From positions 6,594,497 through 6,658,496 of the forward strand of contig NC_051039.1 in the NCBI RefSeq assembly GCF_904848185.1: a stretch of DNA of 64,000 nucleotides, written 5' to 3'. The DNA comes from Acanthopagrus latus (Eukaryota; Chordata; Actinopteri; Spariformes; Sparidae). Under the pieces are notes generated by a model, which did not search any database, was not told the origin of the DNA, and worked only from the letters and a program-made list of their open reading frames with translations. The translations under genes were made by a program, and so were the position numbers. Below are positions 40,268-55,937 of this stretch, piece after piece (position 1 is the stretch's first letter; every line of letters starts with the position of its first letter).

Positions 40268-43121
40268 GCACAGGCCATGTGTCATCACAGACATATGACA
40301 GTAAATATTGTTGAACTCATCTGTTAATGGAAGTTTATTTATAGCGGCAACTGACTGCAGATCAGTGTGTTGTATTTGTGTGTATAAGGGTGTGTGTGCG
40401 TGTGTGTGTGCGCGCACCTGAGGCTGCCTGAAGCAAGGCTGCCAGCTCAGCAGGGATAGGCAGCGTTGTCACATTCACCACTTCTCTGTTGATGCGATCC
40501 TGCACACATACACACTTATATTACACACTAATGCTACATCTTCATCTTTTTCCCTGCACTGTGTCTCTCCCTGATCTCTCAGACACTTTCACTTTATTTC
40601 ATCCTTCACTCACCTCCTCTGCCTTCCTTGCAGGCTCCACTACTGTCTGACAGAAAGACAACAGTATCAAACTTCACACATTTGCTCATTTTTTATTCAT
40701 TTTTACAAACAGATGTCCCCAGAATTTTCCCTCCGTTCCACACAGACACAAACACGGCGTGCATACCCTCATGTAACGCTGGCGGTTGACGATGAGCAGC
40801 ACGGTGGAGCGGAACCTGATGAGGTACTTCCTCCTCAGAACAAACTTCTCTCTGTTTTGGAAAAGATGGATTATTCAGATGCAGTTAGAGAGCAGAGAAA
40901 AAAGGTGGAAACAGTTCAGTCTGACATCTGACTGTAACGTCAATGGCCGTAATTAGAACAGACAGCACCACTGGTGTAGCAGGATGTGTCCTTGTCTCAC
41001 TTATAGAGTCAGTTACAGTTTCAGTGCATGATGGGTAATTTCTCTAAATTCATTAATGCGTGACCAACGATCTCTGGAATATCATTACAGTTTCTGGATG
41101 GCTGACCTTGATTTTATAGCCATTTTTAGTGTCCTCATTAAGCCGGTAAGCGAATTTTAAAACATTCAAATAAAATGTTAATTTGCATCACGTCTGCAGC
41201 TTCTGGGAGACTTGCAGTGAGTGAGAAATCCATCACCTTTGATGGATGAGCACGGCTTGACTCCTCTGGCCTTGTCTCCTCACATCAAGGACGAAAGAAG
41301 TAGACTGTCTGTGATAAGCTTTGACCCATTTGGCTCCATGTAACCAAACACTAAATCGCCAAGCTGAGGACTGAAACTCCAGACTTAAGCAGGACAGTGT
41401 GCTGCCATTAGCAAAAGCTGAACCTCAGTCACAACAAAAATGTCTCATTTTTCCTGTTTTTTTCTATATTCTTTTTTTTTTCTTTTCTGTGCATTAATTA
41501 TCAAACACCCTGCTAAGAGAAGTCCTTCTTTAGCTGAGTTGCTGAAGGCATCCTTTAATTTCATTTGGCTTTACTTAAATGAGTCATTTAAGTATATTTA
41601 TGAGCCAGGTGATCATTACCTGGCCACGTAGCCTCTGGCGCGAGCTTCAAACATGACCATACGCCGCTTGAACTTGATGAAGTTCTTTCGAACAAAACAC
41701 ATGCGGGTGTATCTCTGCAGTGTCATGGCGGCGATGTTCAGCACACGGTCACGCTTCCCCTCCAATAGCTGATACAGATCCTCTTTCAGGAAAATCTAAC
41801 ACACACACAGCAACACAAGCCTAAATTAAACAGTATTTATTTCTTACAGGTGACTCATTTGGCCTTATATTGTTCAAGTGTGTGTTACTGGGTGAGCTCA
41901 CCTTACTGACTCCCAGCTGATACGAGCCGTTCTTGACTGGACCAAGTTTGTGGAGCATGATGACACAGTTTTCTCCATCTGCAGGTGGAAGATCCTTCAG
42001 GCAAAGCAGGGATTTATACCTGTGCACACAAACACAAATGTAAAATGACAATCAACCACGAATTCTGAGGTAAATGTCAACAAGAATCAGTGAAGCTGCA
42101 ACATGCGTCTTAACTCTGTGACATTTGGCTGAGGACATGCGAGACCCGGTGTGAGTCTAATTGGGATTCTGGGTATTCTGAATTTCGGTAGTATTTGCTT
42201 GTATTTAGTAGTTTGGGTGTGAATCTAATTGGCTGTGAATGACTCTAAAACTGTTTATCTGTAATGCTGTAAGTCAGACTATTTTGGCAGCCAGTGGCCA
42301 GAGATGCTGCGAGATCAAGTGGTTTCAGCTGGTTACCTACTGCAGGAGCTGGCATGTGCCAGATGGCTGTTTCAGCATGGCGTGTGAATTGTGCTCTCGT
42401 CAGAGAAAGCCAATAATTCAGGCAAGTTTTGACAAGCTGAATGTGGTGAGTGGTGGAGGGAGCAGAAACAATTATTTTTAGGGAAGGAAGCTGATTTTGG
42501 CTGCAAGAAATAAATCTATTACAAGAAAAGTGTTACAGCCTGAAATGCCCATATTAGAGGACTCTATTAGAATTCTGAGGGATATTTCTGTAATGGAGAC
42601 ATTTACCTTTTCTGACAATACATCAGTGCCAGTGCGCCTGGCTATTTTATTTGACATTTTACTTAACTACTTACTTTTTTTTACATTCTTTGATATAGCA
42701 AGATTTTCTTAACTATTCCTTAATTGTTGTCAGGTCCAAAATGATTGCTGTGTTTATCTCTGTGCATGAGTTCTGACAGTTGGTTCAAACTTCTGACAAG
42801 GGCAGATGATTCCAACAACAGTGGTGTTTTACCATGAATGCAGTGGTGGGTGGGTGGGGGGATGTAATGCCACATTTAATGGCTGAATGATTCACAATAA
42901 CACCTTTAAATATGTTTTCACAGAGGGACGAGAGAGTCTTGAGAGTGTACATTTCTCTCAAAAGATGCTTAATGTGAAGATCTCTAAGTCACCAACCTTG
43001 ATAGGAAGCTGTGAAAGTGAAATCTGATTGGATAACCCTCCTTCCTGATATGAATGGTCTCCATGATACCAGAGTAATGTAGCTGAGTGTTGACCAGCTC
43101 CATGTCAAACACTCCTGGCTC

Positions 43122-43154
<33 letters not shown>

Positions 43155-45289
43155 TGCATACACACAATAAGGTTTAACACATGAGCTTTACACATATCAG
43201 TTAAAATGCTCCACTGCAAACCTGCACACATCAACCCAACTTGGAAATATACCTTATGATGGTTTGGCTTGATGCATCGCACAAAATAAGGGTTACACCT
43301 GTCACAGATAGATGAGAACGTATGGATGGATAAATGAATGTATGAGTTGATGAATACTCAGGATATGACTGCTCAACTATTCAACTGAAACTAAGGAAAA
43401 ACAACTTTCTCACATGACTTTTCCAGCTTTTGATTTTAGTATTGTTTCTTATATGAGGCTCCTTTTTCAACTTTTTCAATGTTGTTTTTTGCTAACAGCA
43501 AAACAACAAATTATCCGTGCATTTATATGGAACTAAGCTTTAGGAGCACCTTAACTGGAAAAAACAAAATAAGGTCAATCTTAAAAGTGCCCCGTCGTAA
43601 TTTTGCTTTCACACGAAGGTTTGACTCATATACATTCACAAAAAAGCCTAGGTTGCATTTTGGTGAGAGTTTCACTTTAAAAGTAAAAGTAATCTCCCCA
43701 AGATAAATGGCCCCAACAAAAGACAATGGGGACTTGTTCGGTCTTTAGAACAGATCTCATGTTAGTCTAATTGAAAAATGAACTGATCAGAGTTTAGGCA
43801 CAAGGCCGGATTATGTATCAATCTTTGACTCATTCCCTGGTCCCCACATCACGCACATGTGGGGATAGAGACACTCTTAGTCACTCTTTATGTCTTTCAA
43901 ACACCTACCCATTGATGATGAGTCACATCGAATCAGTGTGACTCATTATCATTTTGAGTCAACACTGACAGGTTCAATGCCACTAAAGTAAAATATACAT
44001 GTCTGCTTTTTCAGGAGAAAAGCAAACATTTAATGGGTGATAATGGGGAAGGGCAATTATAATAACATCACAACTAAACTTTGACCTTTCTCTACTGATC
44101 TAATAAAGGTGTGTCAGAGGTCTCCACCTTGTTATTATGGCTAAACACTATTTCATTCAAACCTTTCCATCTTCTCCACCAGCTCCTGCAGACTGCTCTG
44201 GAACTTTGCGCTGACTGTGTTGGCCTGATAACGACGAGCCGTGCTGCTGCGCCGCACATTAGACCGCTGCTGAGACGCCGACTCTGAGTGCTTCAGGAAG
44301 AGGCTGGATACAATCTGTATAAACACACAGGCGCACACACACACACACACCACAGAGGACGAAGAGTTAAAAGTGTGAAAAGTCAGTCTGTCCTGTCGTA
44401 TAATAGCTGGGTGATATTTGTAGCAGGCAAGTGTAGTGAATACATAATGGTTGCATTTAGCTCTACTTCAACTTAATATCAACTGAAAACGTGTTCCTGA
44501 CTCAAAACAATAATTACTCTAAATGGGCACTTAACTGGAAAGTTAAAAGCAGAAGTCATAACATATAATTGTGCTGTGCCAAAGCACTGCAATACAAGAT
44601 GATGAGTGACAATCATGATATTTAATTGTTATTGTAGGAATACTGCAAGTGTCAGAACAAAAGAGGGAGAAAAAATGTCAAAAGAAAAACGTGTATTCGC
44701 AAATCTCACCCTGTTCTTGCTCTGGATGAAGAGGTCTAAAACATCCTGGCGGACCGCGTCGAAGTTCTTGTCTAAGAATTTGTGCACCTGCGGCACAAAA
44801 CATCAGAAAAGTGTTCAACAGTTTAGATTCAGAGTCAAAAGCAGACAAACAGAGGTATAAAATCCCTGTGCACATTAATCCAAGAGGGGGAAATGTAGCA
44901 GCATTAATCAACTGTAGAGGGAATATGACAAACAAAAAAGATTTATTTCGGGGGATGTTGTGTGAGAGAAATAAAAGGAGGTATATCCGGCGAGAATCAA
45001 TCAGAACAAAAAGTAGAAATACCAAAGGCTTTATTATTTTGCTATCATTCAAAGAACAACAACATCTTACTAGCAGCAGTATTGGAGATTGTGTGGGCAC
45101 CTGAATGCTGATCATTCCCACCTCCTCTGGTCACATAGGAAGATCAACATATTTGATGTTGTATGTCTTACCTTTAGAGACCTTTTAGGTTATGAATTCC
45201 CGAGGGACAGATTGTACAAAGATTCAGTAACAGGAGAGACAGACAGAGAGAGGGAAATATTTGAAATGCAGACAGAAAGACAGACAGAA

Positions 45290-45340
<51 letters not shown>

Positions 45341-48300
45341 GAAGGAAGGTACCTGATATGTGACCTTCCCAGCGTAGTGTTTCAGGGTGAACTCCGGCAG
45401 TGGCATCTTTGGCCTGGCATACAACGGGTCGTTTCCATGGTGATAGTGGCACTTCTGAAGGAAGGTGTGGTCTGTTGCCTAGCGATGATTGGAGACGGTT
45501 AACCATAGAAACGACATCCTCACAGCACCAACACACATGTTGCCAATGTGTCTTCAGCAGACGGCCTCAGCACTCCAGTAACACCGTGTTCATATTTCAC
45601 TCTGAGCGACGACTCTTAATACGTTTATCTCAACATGAGCTTCTTACATGAGGAGCCCCGGGAATAATGATAACAGCAGGCTGGCAATTAAGTGAGCATG
45701 TGGGATGGTTCTGTATTGATCAGAGCCGACTATAATACTCTCCAGTGTCCTGGTATATGAGGAATCCAATACGTGGGATCGTTTTTTATTTCAAAACCAA
45801 GTTATGGACTATTGGAATCATCAGTTATTCTCAACTGTTTTTGCTTTTTTCACAATACGCCTAAATAATTTAAGACTTCAGATGTTTCTTGCAATCTAAT
45901 CTAACTTTTTCTAATGAAAAAACACTCACCACAGGAGTCGGTATCATTTGATTTGTGCATTTAAATAACAGTTTTTTTTTTTATGAAGTAAGGAATTATT
46001 AATGCTCTTTGCTTTAATTAAGTGCTGTTTGCATCAATTAAAATTAAGAGTTTAGTTAAGCAGGTGTGGACGTACCTGAGGGAAACCGCACTGGTCGTCC
46101 AGTATGCGCAGTATCCCATGAGGCTTAGCGGCGATGAGGTCAAGACAGGCCTGGTTGTGGCTGAAGGGCTGCTGCTGCCACTGGATCTGCTCCCGCATGT
46201 ACTCCTCCTACACACACAGCAAAAAAGTTCATCAGGTCGCTGCATGTAAAAACTCCTCTAACTCCAGTGTTGGTTGTTTGCAGTTTTCATTTCAGCTGGA
46301 GTATTGTTGTGTCCACAGGAGTGTAAGAATTAAAGACCTTGTTGTAGGTTTGCTGTGAGAGTCAAGTTACAAATAAGATCTTCATCTTCATTCATTCATC
46401 CATCTTCATATCAACACTTTCAAGTCTTTCTTTGCTATTTAAATGTAATATTTAATGGATATTCCAGTATTATTAAACCCATCTTTCCAAATGTCATAAA
46501 TTATTCTATTTTAACCTAACCAGAGTTGGCGATTGTTGGAAGAACTAACAGTCAAGATGAGTTTCACATTGTTTCTGTTGTACATTTTTGATGATAAAAT
46601 TACTGTTTGTGTTACAGTGACATGGCAGCTGTTTCTAGTTAAACAAAAAGGATCTTTACTCTTTAACAAAAATGTCCCTCTGTCATGATTTTGGGTTTGA
46701 GGTTCAGTTTCCTGTTTGATTTTGTCTAACCTTTGTCATTGCCCTCTTTTGTTTTTTGGGTTGAGCTTTGTTGATAAAGTTCGCTTTTTGTTAGTTCCAC
46801 CTGCATTTTGTTTTGCAATAGAGCACTTTGTTCCGAAACATCACAAAGAGCTTTTCTGTGGTAAAAAAATAAGCACTTTTAGTGAAGGAACTTTGATGGT
46901 TGAAGTTCACCACAAGGATTACGTTGTGTATGTAAACATAGGGCAATGTTTTTTAAAAGGCTAGAAACACAATTTAAATGTTAAAAACGTGTTTATATAG
47001 CCAAGAAAAAAATCAATGTAATGTAGAAAACTGGCTTTACTTAACTGTATATAAAAACACATAGTGAGGATACATTAAATGTAATCATTATTCCAGTTTT
47101 AACTCCGTTAACTCATGTCTTTTGAGATGCAAATCCATCCTCGGTGTGAAAATCTGAAGTATTTTATAGTTTCCCTGACCTGCTCCTCCTGGAAGATGAC
47201 CCTGTTAAAGAAGAACTGCAAAGTTTCATTGGCGTAGTTGATGCACAGCTGCTCAAAACTGTTCACCTGTAGCTCCTGGAGGGTAAAGAGAGAAAACATA
47301 TGGAGAGTGGGGGTGTTAGCAAACACCGCTCAGTCGCATCAGCGCTGTAACATTACTGAGCGAGATCAATCTTCAGCTTGACCTCAAATCCATATATGTC
47401 CAATATGGAGATGGAGAGGGCTTCGTTGCGAGGGTAGACCCGCCCGTTGATGCGCTCTGTCAGCCAACTAAACAGCAGCGAGTACAGGATCTTGGCAACG
47501 GCATCTCTATGAAAAACACACAATAAGGTTTCTATGGAAACAGAAAACCCGGTTCCTATGGAAACAGAGGACATCTGAAAAATCGCTCCCCCAGCCCTGA
47601 CATCCTTTGTCCTCACATGCCTCTACCAAACATTGGAAGAGAATATCAAAGACTCTTCACTCCCTCTCAGTAGTCTCCTGGTATGATTTTAGAGTTGGGG
47701 GGAGGGAAATGAGGACATTAAAAAGCCTCCAACAAGACTGTCAGATCAGTATCTTATTTCAGGTTGTTCCAGAAGTGGGCGCGTAGTATTTAATTTAACA
47801 GATACTATATTCAGACTTTGATTCACTAACTCACTCACCTGGCATCCACAGCACTCTCCACTGTGAGCGGAGTAAAGATCTTCTCCCTTCCTGTATCCTG
47901 GAGGGTCAAACACATCTGTTATCTAACAACTTCTTTTTTAATCATGACAGTATAATCCTTATATCTTATGTCTGTGTGTGAGGGTGTGATTGTTTATACG
48001 AAGAGTGTTCTGCTCACTGTCATTTTGAAGGTGACAGACTTTTGCAGACCTTCTGGTGAGACCTGTAGCAGCTCAGCTACAACCCTAATCTCCTGCGCGC
48101 TAACCACCGACGCAACCTCCTGACCCTCAGCCTGCAGGGACACAGAGACATTCATTATCACCATCATCTATCAACATCATCATTATCATTCAGCCGTGAA
48201 AGGAAATGCATTTATGTAGCCTATTTGTGTGTGTGTGTGTATGAGTGACCTGGTGCGGCTGGAAGTAGACGTTGCCCAGATGAAGGACAGAGGACAGCAG

Positions 48301-50321
48301 TCTGTAGATGCCGTTTTGCTCCTCCGGAGTGAAACACAAGATGTCCATGGCGTTCAGCAGACGCCTGAAGTCCTCCCCATCATCCTTCCCCTCGATAGTA
48401 CAATCCCCTCCCTGCAATCACGCACACACACATCACACCACACACACCCATACAACGTTATCAACAGCAACAAACATACCCTCGGCCTGTGTAATCACAG
48501 CTCTAATTAAAGAGCAAATTATCAGCCGCTGAAAGTTGTGTTTTTGCCGACCTCAAAGACTTCAACTTCTCACCTTCATGCAGTGATGTAGACAGTTTAC
48601 AGGTCAGGGCATGTCAGTATGCTGTGACATCACTGCTGGTTGTGGCTACTGGTGTAACAACAGCAGATTCAACAGATACTGCTTTCTAAATGGCAATGTC
48701 GACACACTTACATGTTCGTAATGACAATACTTAGGGCCCAGACACACCAAAGTGAGACCAAAGAACTACTGGTAACAAAGGCTGACTGTTGCGTGAACTC
48801 AATGCAAAGATTTCCACCAACTAACTTGTTCTGTGCCTGTGTGAGAGGAAGTACCTCTCCATACCACCAGGAGGCAGAAGTCTGTATTTGTCAGGATATA
48901 CAAACTGTTGCTATGATTAAACTTCATTTGCCATTATTTTCAGACCATTCTTGCTACTACAGCCATTTGTAATCAAGAATATATCTGATTAAAAAAAGCT
49001 GGAAATGGCACGGGGGAAGAGGGGAATATACAGTGCCCTGACATGTTGATGTTTAGCAAATATATTTATCATTTTCTACACACTGGGTAATAGCCACTAA
49101 AACCAAAGTACAGTTGAGGCTGACTGGGATGTTTTCACCAAAGGTTCATCCAATAGTTGTACAGACATTTCAAAAATAGACAAAAGAGTCAAACTCATGG
49201 CGGCACGAGAGGAAAAGTCAAGGGATCCCCAACATTTGCAGAATTCATCATCTGTTGGATTTCACTGTAATCCATTTTAGAGTTACTGAGACATTTCAAT
49301 CCAAGCCGAACAACCAGCAAACACTGCCATCCATTGAGCCACACTGTGACATAAGACAATTAATTTCTACCCTTTCCTCATTGTGAAATGTTGTTTTAGC
49401 TCTTTAGGCCTCAGTGAAACAATAACAAGGTAAAAACCCTAAACCAGTCATGACTCACAGTAGACAACATAAGGGGGCCAAAATGGTTTGCAACCTCTGT
49501 TGATGGAGCAATACAAACATCCAGCCACATTCCAAGATATACACACTAGTAACAACCAACATATAAATATTAAAAAGAAAATCAGCAAGCTGCATTTATC
49601 ACTCAATATTTATCCCTTACCCTGTATTTGGGACCACAATGAGTTTTAAGTTTGTGCCATTAATCACTGGGTAGAATAAATATCACATTTTCAAAAAATT
49701 GACATCTCATTTGTTAATGTGACTGTGAAATTGATTACAGTGACCACTCCTTATCTGTGCTCTCTGTTTTAGGTATGTGTGTGTGTGGACGGGAGTGTAT
49801 TACATATTCCTCTGAGCACCTGATTCAGATAGTAGTAAGTCTCAGCTTCCTGCAGGTAGAGTGAGTGCTTCTCATTAGGAGGAAGACCTGCCAACATCTC
49901 ATAGAAGATGTGATAGTTCCTCTCCGATTTGGCCTGTGGATGGAAACACACACGCACACTCACATGTCATACATAAATCAACGTCACACACATTCGATAC
50001 ATATTCAAAGATTTTGATCTGTGGCGGCGCTTGAACTGAAATGAAATACTGCAGCGGAAAAGACGTGGAGGATGAATGACTGATGAAGGGACAGAGTGCA
50101 ACATGTTTGACACCTCATGCTACCTCTGCCTCTACAATCTCCTCTTTCTCACCATGACTCAGTGGTAAGAAGACTCCAACCTGACCTGCTTTGTGTGTGT
50201 GTGCGTGTGTCTGAGTCCATGTGTGTGAGTTTTTTCACCTGAAAGACAATGCGGGACTTCTCCAACAGGTACTGAGACGTTATGGCACCGCTGATTACAC
50301 CCCTTGCAGACCACACACACA

Positions 50322-50378
<57 letters not shown>

Positions 50379-53300
50379 GTCCGAGTTAAGTAACAGGTCA
50401 TGCATGTGTAATGTGCTCAGAGCTTCTCTTTCACAGTTCTAGCAGAAGATCAGCTACTCATCTAACTGTGTTACTGGGACATGTCAGCATATTCTCCACT
50501 TAGCCCACTTTGTGTGTGTGTGTGTGTGTCCTCAGGCATGCAGACAAGTGTGACCAGAAGCCTATTCAGAGTCAAGCTAACGTACAAACTGCTTGTTAGC
50601 TTTTCAAGGGTTTGGATTTGTCCCAGAGAAACGCTCATTATGTACTCTTGTTGTAGACAAATAAAATGTCTGATCAGATTTAAATGGGAATATTTAATAC
50701 ATAAACTATGGCAGCTCATTACTATAGCAAGTAGCCTGGTGAAATGGGATTAAATAAAGTGAATACCCAGGTGCATTTTTACACTTTCCAGGATATAGAA
50801 ATAGAAATCATTTATGTTATAATTAACTACAGTTTTTACATTGCTGCATATCAGGCAACATAGGCACAGACACTAATATATCTGTGATAGGCCAATATCG
50901 GTTGATTTTATTGCCCAACCAATATATTTGTCAGGCTCTAAAAATAATGTCTGTTGTCTCAATTTCTGCGATATCAAGGTCGATGGGATTTTATTCCAAC
51001 TCAGTTTGGTTTCAAAAGTTCTTAACAACATTGGTAGAGATCGTTGCTACTCACTCCTCCATGTAGATCTGCGTGTATTTGCCAAAGCGTGAAGAGTTGT
51101 CATTGCGCACTGTTTTGGCATTCCCGAAAGACTCCAACAGGGGTGTGGCCTCTAAGATCTGACCAATCACCATAGACATTAATGTTACCATGGCAACCTT
51201 CGATAAGAGTTGTGATTTTCTTGAGAACTAAAAAGCAGAATCCTTACCTCAATCTGATGAGCGATGGTAGAGAAGAAGGGAGAGCAATAACAGTATCAGT
51301 TTAGATGACCACAGTGTATTTGCCAACATGCGTGTAGATAATATACAGCATATCTACCTGTTGTGGGACGTTGGATTTGTGATGTATGGCTGTCAGGTAA
51401 CGCAGGATCAGTTTAGTTGCTTCAGTCTTTCCTGACCCGCTTTCTCCGCTGTAATTACACAAACAGTTCACTTGAATCTTTTACAACACTTGTTTTTTTT
51501 TATTATAAAGAAGATGTTGCACATTGTGGGACAAGTGACAAAAATATTTTACAAATTGTTGTTTTTTTAAGTAATCGACCCGTGTTCCAGAAATATCCAA
51601 TGAAGTTATCATGCTAATCAGCTAATCTTGAGCTGTCCTAGTCTAAACAACTAGCTTCACAGCTAACTGGGTCAATTAGCTAAGCGCAGCTCCAGTTAGC
51701 AGCAGTTAGCGGTACTGTGATGATATGCTGTTCCCTATTTGCTTTGAGACCTTTAAACACTAAACAAATAGCACTTCTCTGTTTAAAAGACAGTATCTTA
51801 GGGTTTTGTCGAAGTGTTGCTGGGTCTCATACCTGATCACAATACACTGGTCCTTTTTGGCATCCATCATGGTGGTATATGAGATATTAGCAATGGCAAA
51901 AAGATGACTGCAACACAACAGAACATTTTTAATTAAGTAAAACATTTGTATGCTCACTGCTTGTGTGTTTGTGTGTGTGAGTGACTGTGTGTGGATGTGA
52001 AGTGGTGGTGAATTCCATAACCAAACTCTCCCTTGGCAACCAACCAACAGCAGTGTAACAAGAGCCTCTTGCTAACACCTGAGAGTGCTGGCATTTACAC
52101 CTCTATTTACCTCCGAACTGTGTCTCAGAGCACAGCTAACAACATATGTAGACAGATGTAGTACAACAGAACAATCACGCACAGGAACACATAGACTCAA
52201 AGGTTACAGTTAAAGGTTGAATTTTTAATCGTGGCGCATCAAGTTCACTTTGCTAACAACCCCTCACAACACATCCACTGTGATATATATCTACATCAAG
52301 GTTATTAAATGCCTGATAGAGAAGGTGACCTTGACTCTCTGCTCCTGAGGAGAGAACTATTTTGAATGTATCTACTGGGTATTCTCACACCAAGAGGTCA
52401 GAGTTAGGATTTTGGTATCAGGCCATTTTTGTGATGTTGATTTGCTCAGGGCAACATCAGACTCTCTGTGGATTTGATCAGATCAGTATGGTGATGTCAT
52501 AAACAATGCCATTTACTTTGATTTGTGTACATGGGTTTATTCCATATGTATGATTTCTCCTTAGCTGGATATATATAATTCCTGTCCCTAAGTGTTAAAG
52601 GGAAATCAGGAGTTAGATCTGGGTTGATAGTATGATCTAATTAATGTGTGCTGTGAAGACCTTAGCTATTATTCTTTGCATTACATGTACTTGTGCTTTT
52701 TTCTTAGCATTTTCTTTGTATGTAAAACAACCTTTGTGTTATTTATGGGTTTTATTATTCACTGGTATCATGTGACTATTATATGACCAGAGTTTGTGAA
52801 TTTAAACAAACTGTCTCTCTATATATAGGTAAGTCTGAAAAGGAGAATTAGCTTGGAATGTCCCTTGTAGATGTGCCAATAACTTTCACTTAAGAGGGCT
52901 ATAGTGTGTGGTAGGGATGCACAAAAATGGATAAAAATTACATGGCAACATTTTTGTTTTGTGCGATAAATATTGTCATATGAAAGAAATACTGAAGTTT
53001 TCACCGGATTAAGTTGAGTAGCTCTACTTGGAAGAATTTAATCATTCTAGAGTGCCTGAGATGATTTTGTAGGGGAGTGCATCTTATCAAACAACCAAAA
53101 TAAGATCTGCTTTGTTTGATAAATCGATCAAGAATAATTGGTGGTTTTGCTGTGAATGCAGAGCCTGCATGTCACTCATGAAACAAACTCTGATGTTTCC
53201 AAGAACCATTAAATTGGACAAAATTATGTAATATCAGACTTCCACTGTAGATTAAACATGAAAAGTTTAAAAGTGTGCAAAATTCCCCTTTGTATCAAAC

Positions 53301-55882
53301 AGCAAAAAAGTCGTAGCATTACTCATTTGAGTTCATTCAGCTTTACATTACACGTCCTGTGATGTGAAGATTGCATATGTGCAAAAATCAATGTTGATGA
53401 TGAAACAATATATTGTGCATCTGTAGTGTGGCATATTTTTTGTGTTAAAGTTAAATGTTAGAAAGTTTTGTTTGTATATTCTGTTCAAAACTGGACAGCT
53501 TACATCCAAGCTGCGCCACCATTTAAGTACTATTATCTTAAGATTAAAATCTTTAGAATTTTTCAATCTGCTTTTGAACCTGGAGAGCTTTTAAAACACA
53601 CATAGTGAGAGACAGTGATCGGATGGTTAGGGAAAATATGTTTTCATTCACATCAATGCCATAGATGCAAAATAAAAGGGGAGAATATCAAGAATGACTT
53701 GTATTGCTATGTTGAAATCTTCTAGAAAGTACTTTCGCTGGAGCCTTGCTATCATGAACTTTTTCTTGATAGGTTCGGACGATTTTTTCACCTACCTGCT
53801 TGAACCTGCTTGACTGAAAACATAACCTCACATGGAAGGAAGGAAAAGGAGGAAAAAAGTTCAGGGACTAACTGCCCAGGTCTAACACAAACACGAACAC
53901 ACTCCCAGGCCTTACGGAGGGTTGTCGCTCAAGCCGCGGCCTGCATACTGAAGCACCATGTCTGTCCCATAAATGTTGAGCAACTTGTAGGGATTCACGG
54001 ACACAAGGATGCTGCCTATGTAGGTCTGTGTGGCAGAATAAAATAGAGAGAAAGGACAAGATGGAGTGTGGATGTAGCAAGGAGTGTCCATGACATTTGA
54101 TGATATTAGTTATTCAGTTTGCATATGAAAAATGAAGCTTACATATACAAGCTCCTGATCGTAGCGCTTCTTCAGGTTCATCAGAACCGTGGTCTCATTC
54201 AGCTCACTGAAATTAAACACAGAGGAAATTAAACACACATTTACAGAGCACATATTGTCACACTGGAGCAGGATTCCCACACTCACTTTGACATCCAAAA
54301 TTAATTACTTTTCAATGACACCCAAGATCTCTGTAAGAACTGATAAAATTATGTGAAGTCAAAATCAGGCATCAGAGAGAGTTTCTACTCGGGTGCATGT
54401 CAGGAAATGATTACGGATTAATTTCTTTCAAACTGCTGTTGAAATAACACAAATATCTATCTATCTGCGGGGGATTCCTCAGGATGTGAAGTGATGATCA
54501 TTCGACAGAGATCTGCTTGGGTGTTGCATTTTAATACAATATTCATATACTTAACATACTTAATGCTGGGGATTTATTTCTGAACTCTACAGTTTTTCAA
54601 GGATTTTAAAAGCCTACAGGCATGCTGACACACGCACATGCACATACACACATGAAAAACCAAAAATTAATTCTTCAAGAAACTAAAAGGATAGGCATTG
54701 GAATGAGCTGTGCTGCTCTAAGATGGTGCAACAAAATGCGTGTAAGTATGTGGCTTGAATGAATGAGCTGTGAGGCTTTTTGCTAATACTGGATTCTGCT
54801 TACGGCAGCTGTGTCATGTCCTCCATTCCCTCAGCCCAACGTTTCACTCTGTGGCCTGCTGTGGGCATGCTTAGGATGGAGTAGATCTGGACACACACAT
54901 AATGGTTTGTAATCAGTCCAACATTGTCATGCAACATTGTCAAAGCTCGAGGGATATCGTCATTACTTGATGCAGAGTTGACATAATATCTAGAAAAAAA
55001 CTTAGGAATAAACACATGAATTAATACATTTAGCTACCTTGTCATACCAGCTTTGACCAGGTACTCTCTGTATGTCAGGAGTCCAGTCTGTGTCCTGAGG
55101 CTTTCCATCCACAAATCGAGGTGTGGGTGAATATCCTTCTAACACCCCATCTTCTCTGTACATGGACCATTTTGACAAATTTTGGACTGTCCCATGTGGT
55201 AAAACTCTTTCAGCTGCCCAAACATCTTCCTCTCCTTCCCCTCCTCCTCGGGCATTCCTGGCCCAGTGTCCTGAGCGTGGCCCATAGGGAGGAACAACAG
55301 CATAGCAATCATCCTTTCCCTGCAGGCCTGTTGGCACCCTGTATGAGGCATAGCGAAGATGCTGGTTTTGGATGGCTTCAGACAGGCTTGGGTTGTGGAA
55401 CCGACGAGTGAGAAGAGAGCCATCCGGCAGTCTGTGGAGCAAGGGATGATTCTCTTCAATTAAAAAATATATCACAGGGTATACAACATTGACCAAGAAC
55501 AGAATTTTTTGGGGTGGAATTTTGTCATTGAGGAATAAATTCCAATTCATGCTGCTTTCCCAGAGGACTAAGAACCTTTAGATTCAGGAACCATGACTGC
55601 ATTTCTACTGGAATAGATGGAATATCGCAGATTTTTTTAAAGTTGAACACCTCTGCAACTTGTGTACCACTTGTGTACTGCATCATTCATAAAACAAGGA
55701 CTGTAATACCCCAGTATTAATATCAGGATAAGGACATATCTTTGTGTTTACTGAAAAAAACCTTTCTTGCTGCCTTCACAATGAGCAAGATAAAGCACAT
55801 AATGTGAAAGACAAGCATTAAAGAGAAAGATGGTAGGGAAAGGGAGTTGATGAGAGAGAGAGAGAGAAAGAGAGAGAGAGAC

Positions 55883-55937
<55 letters not shown>

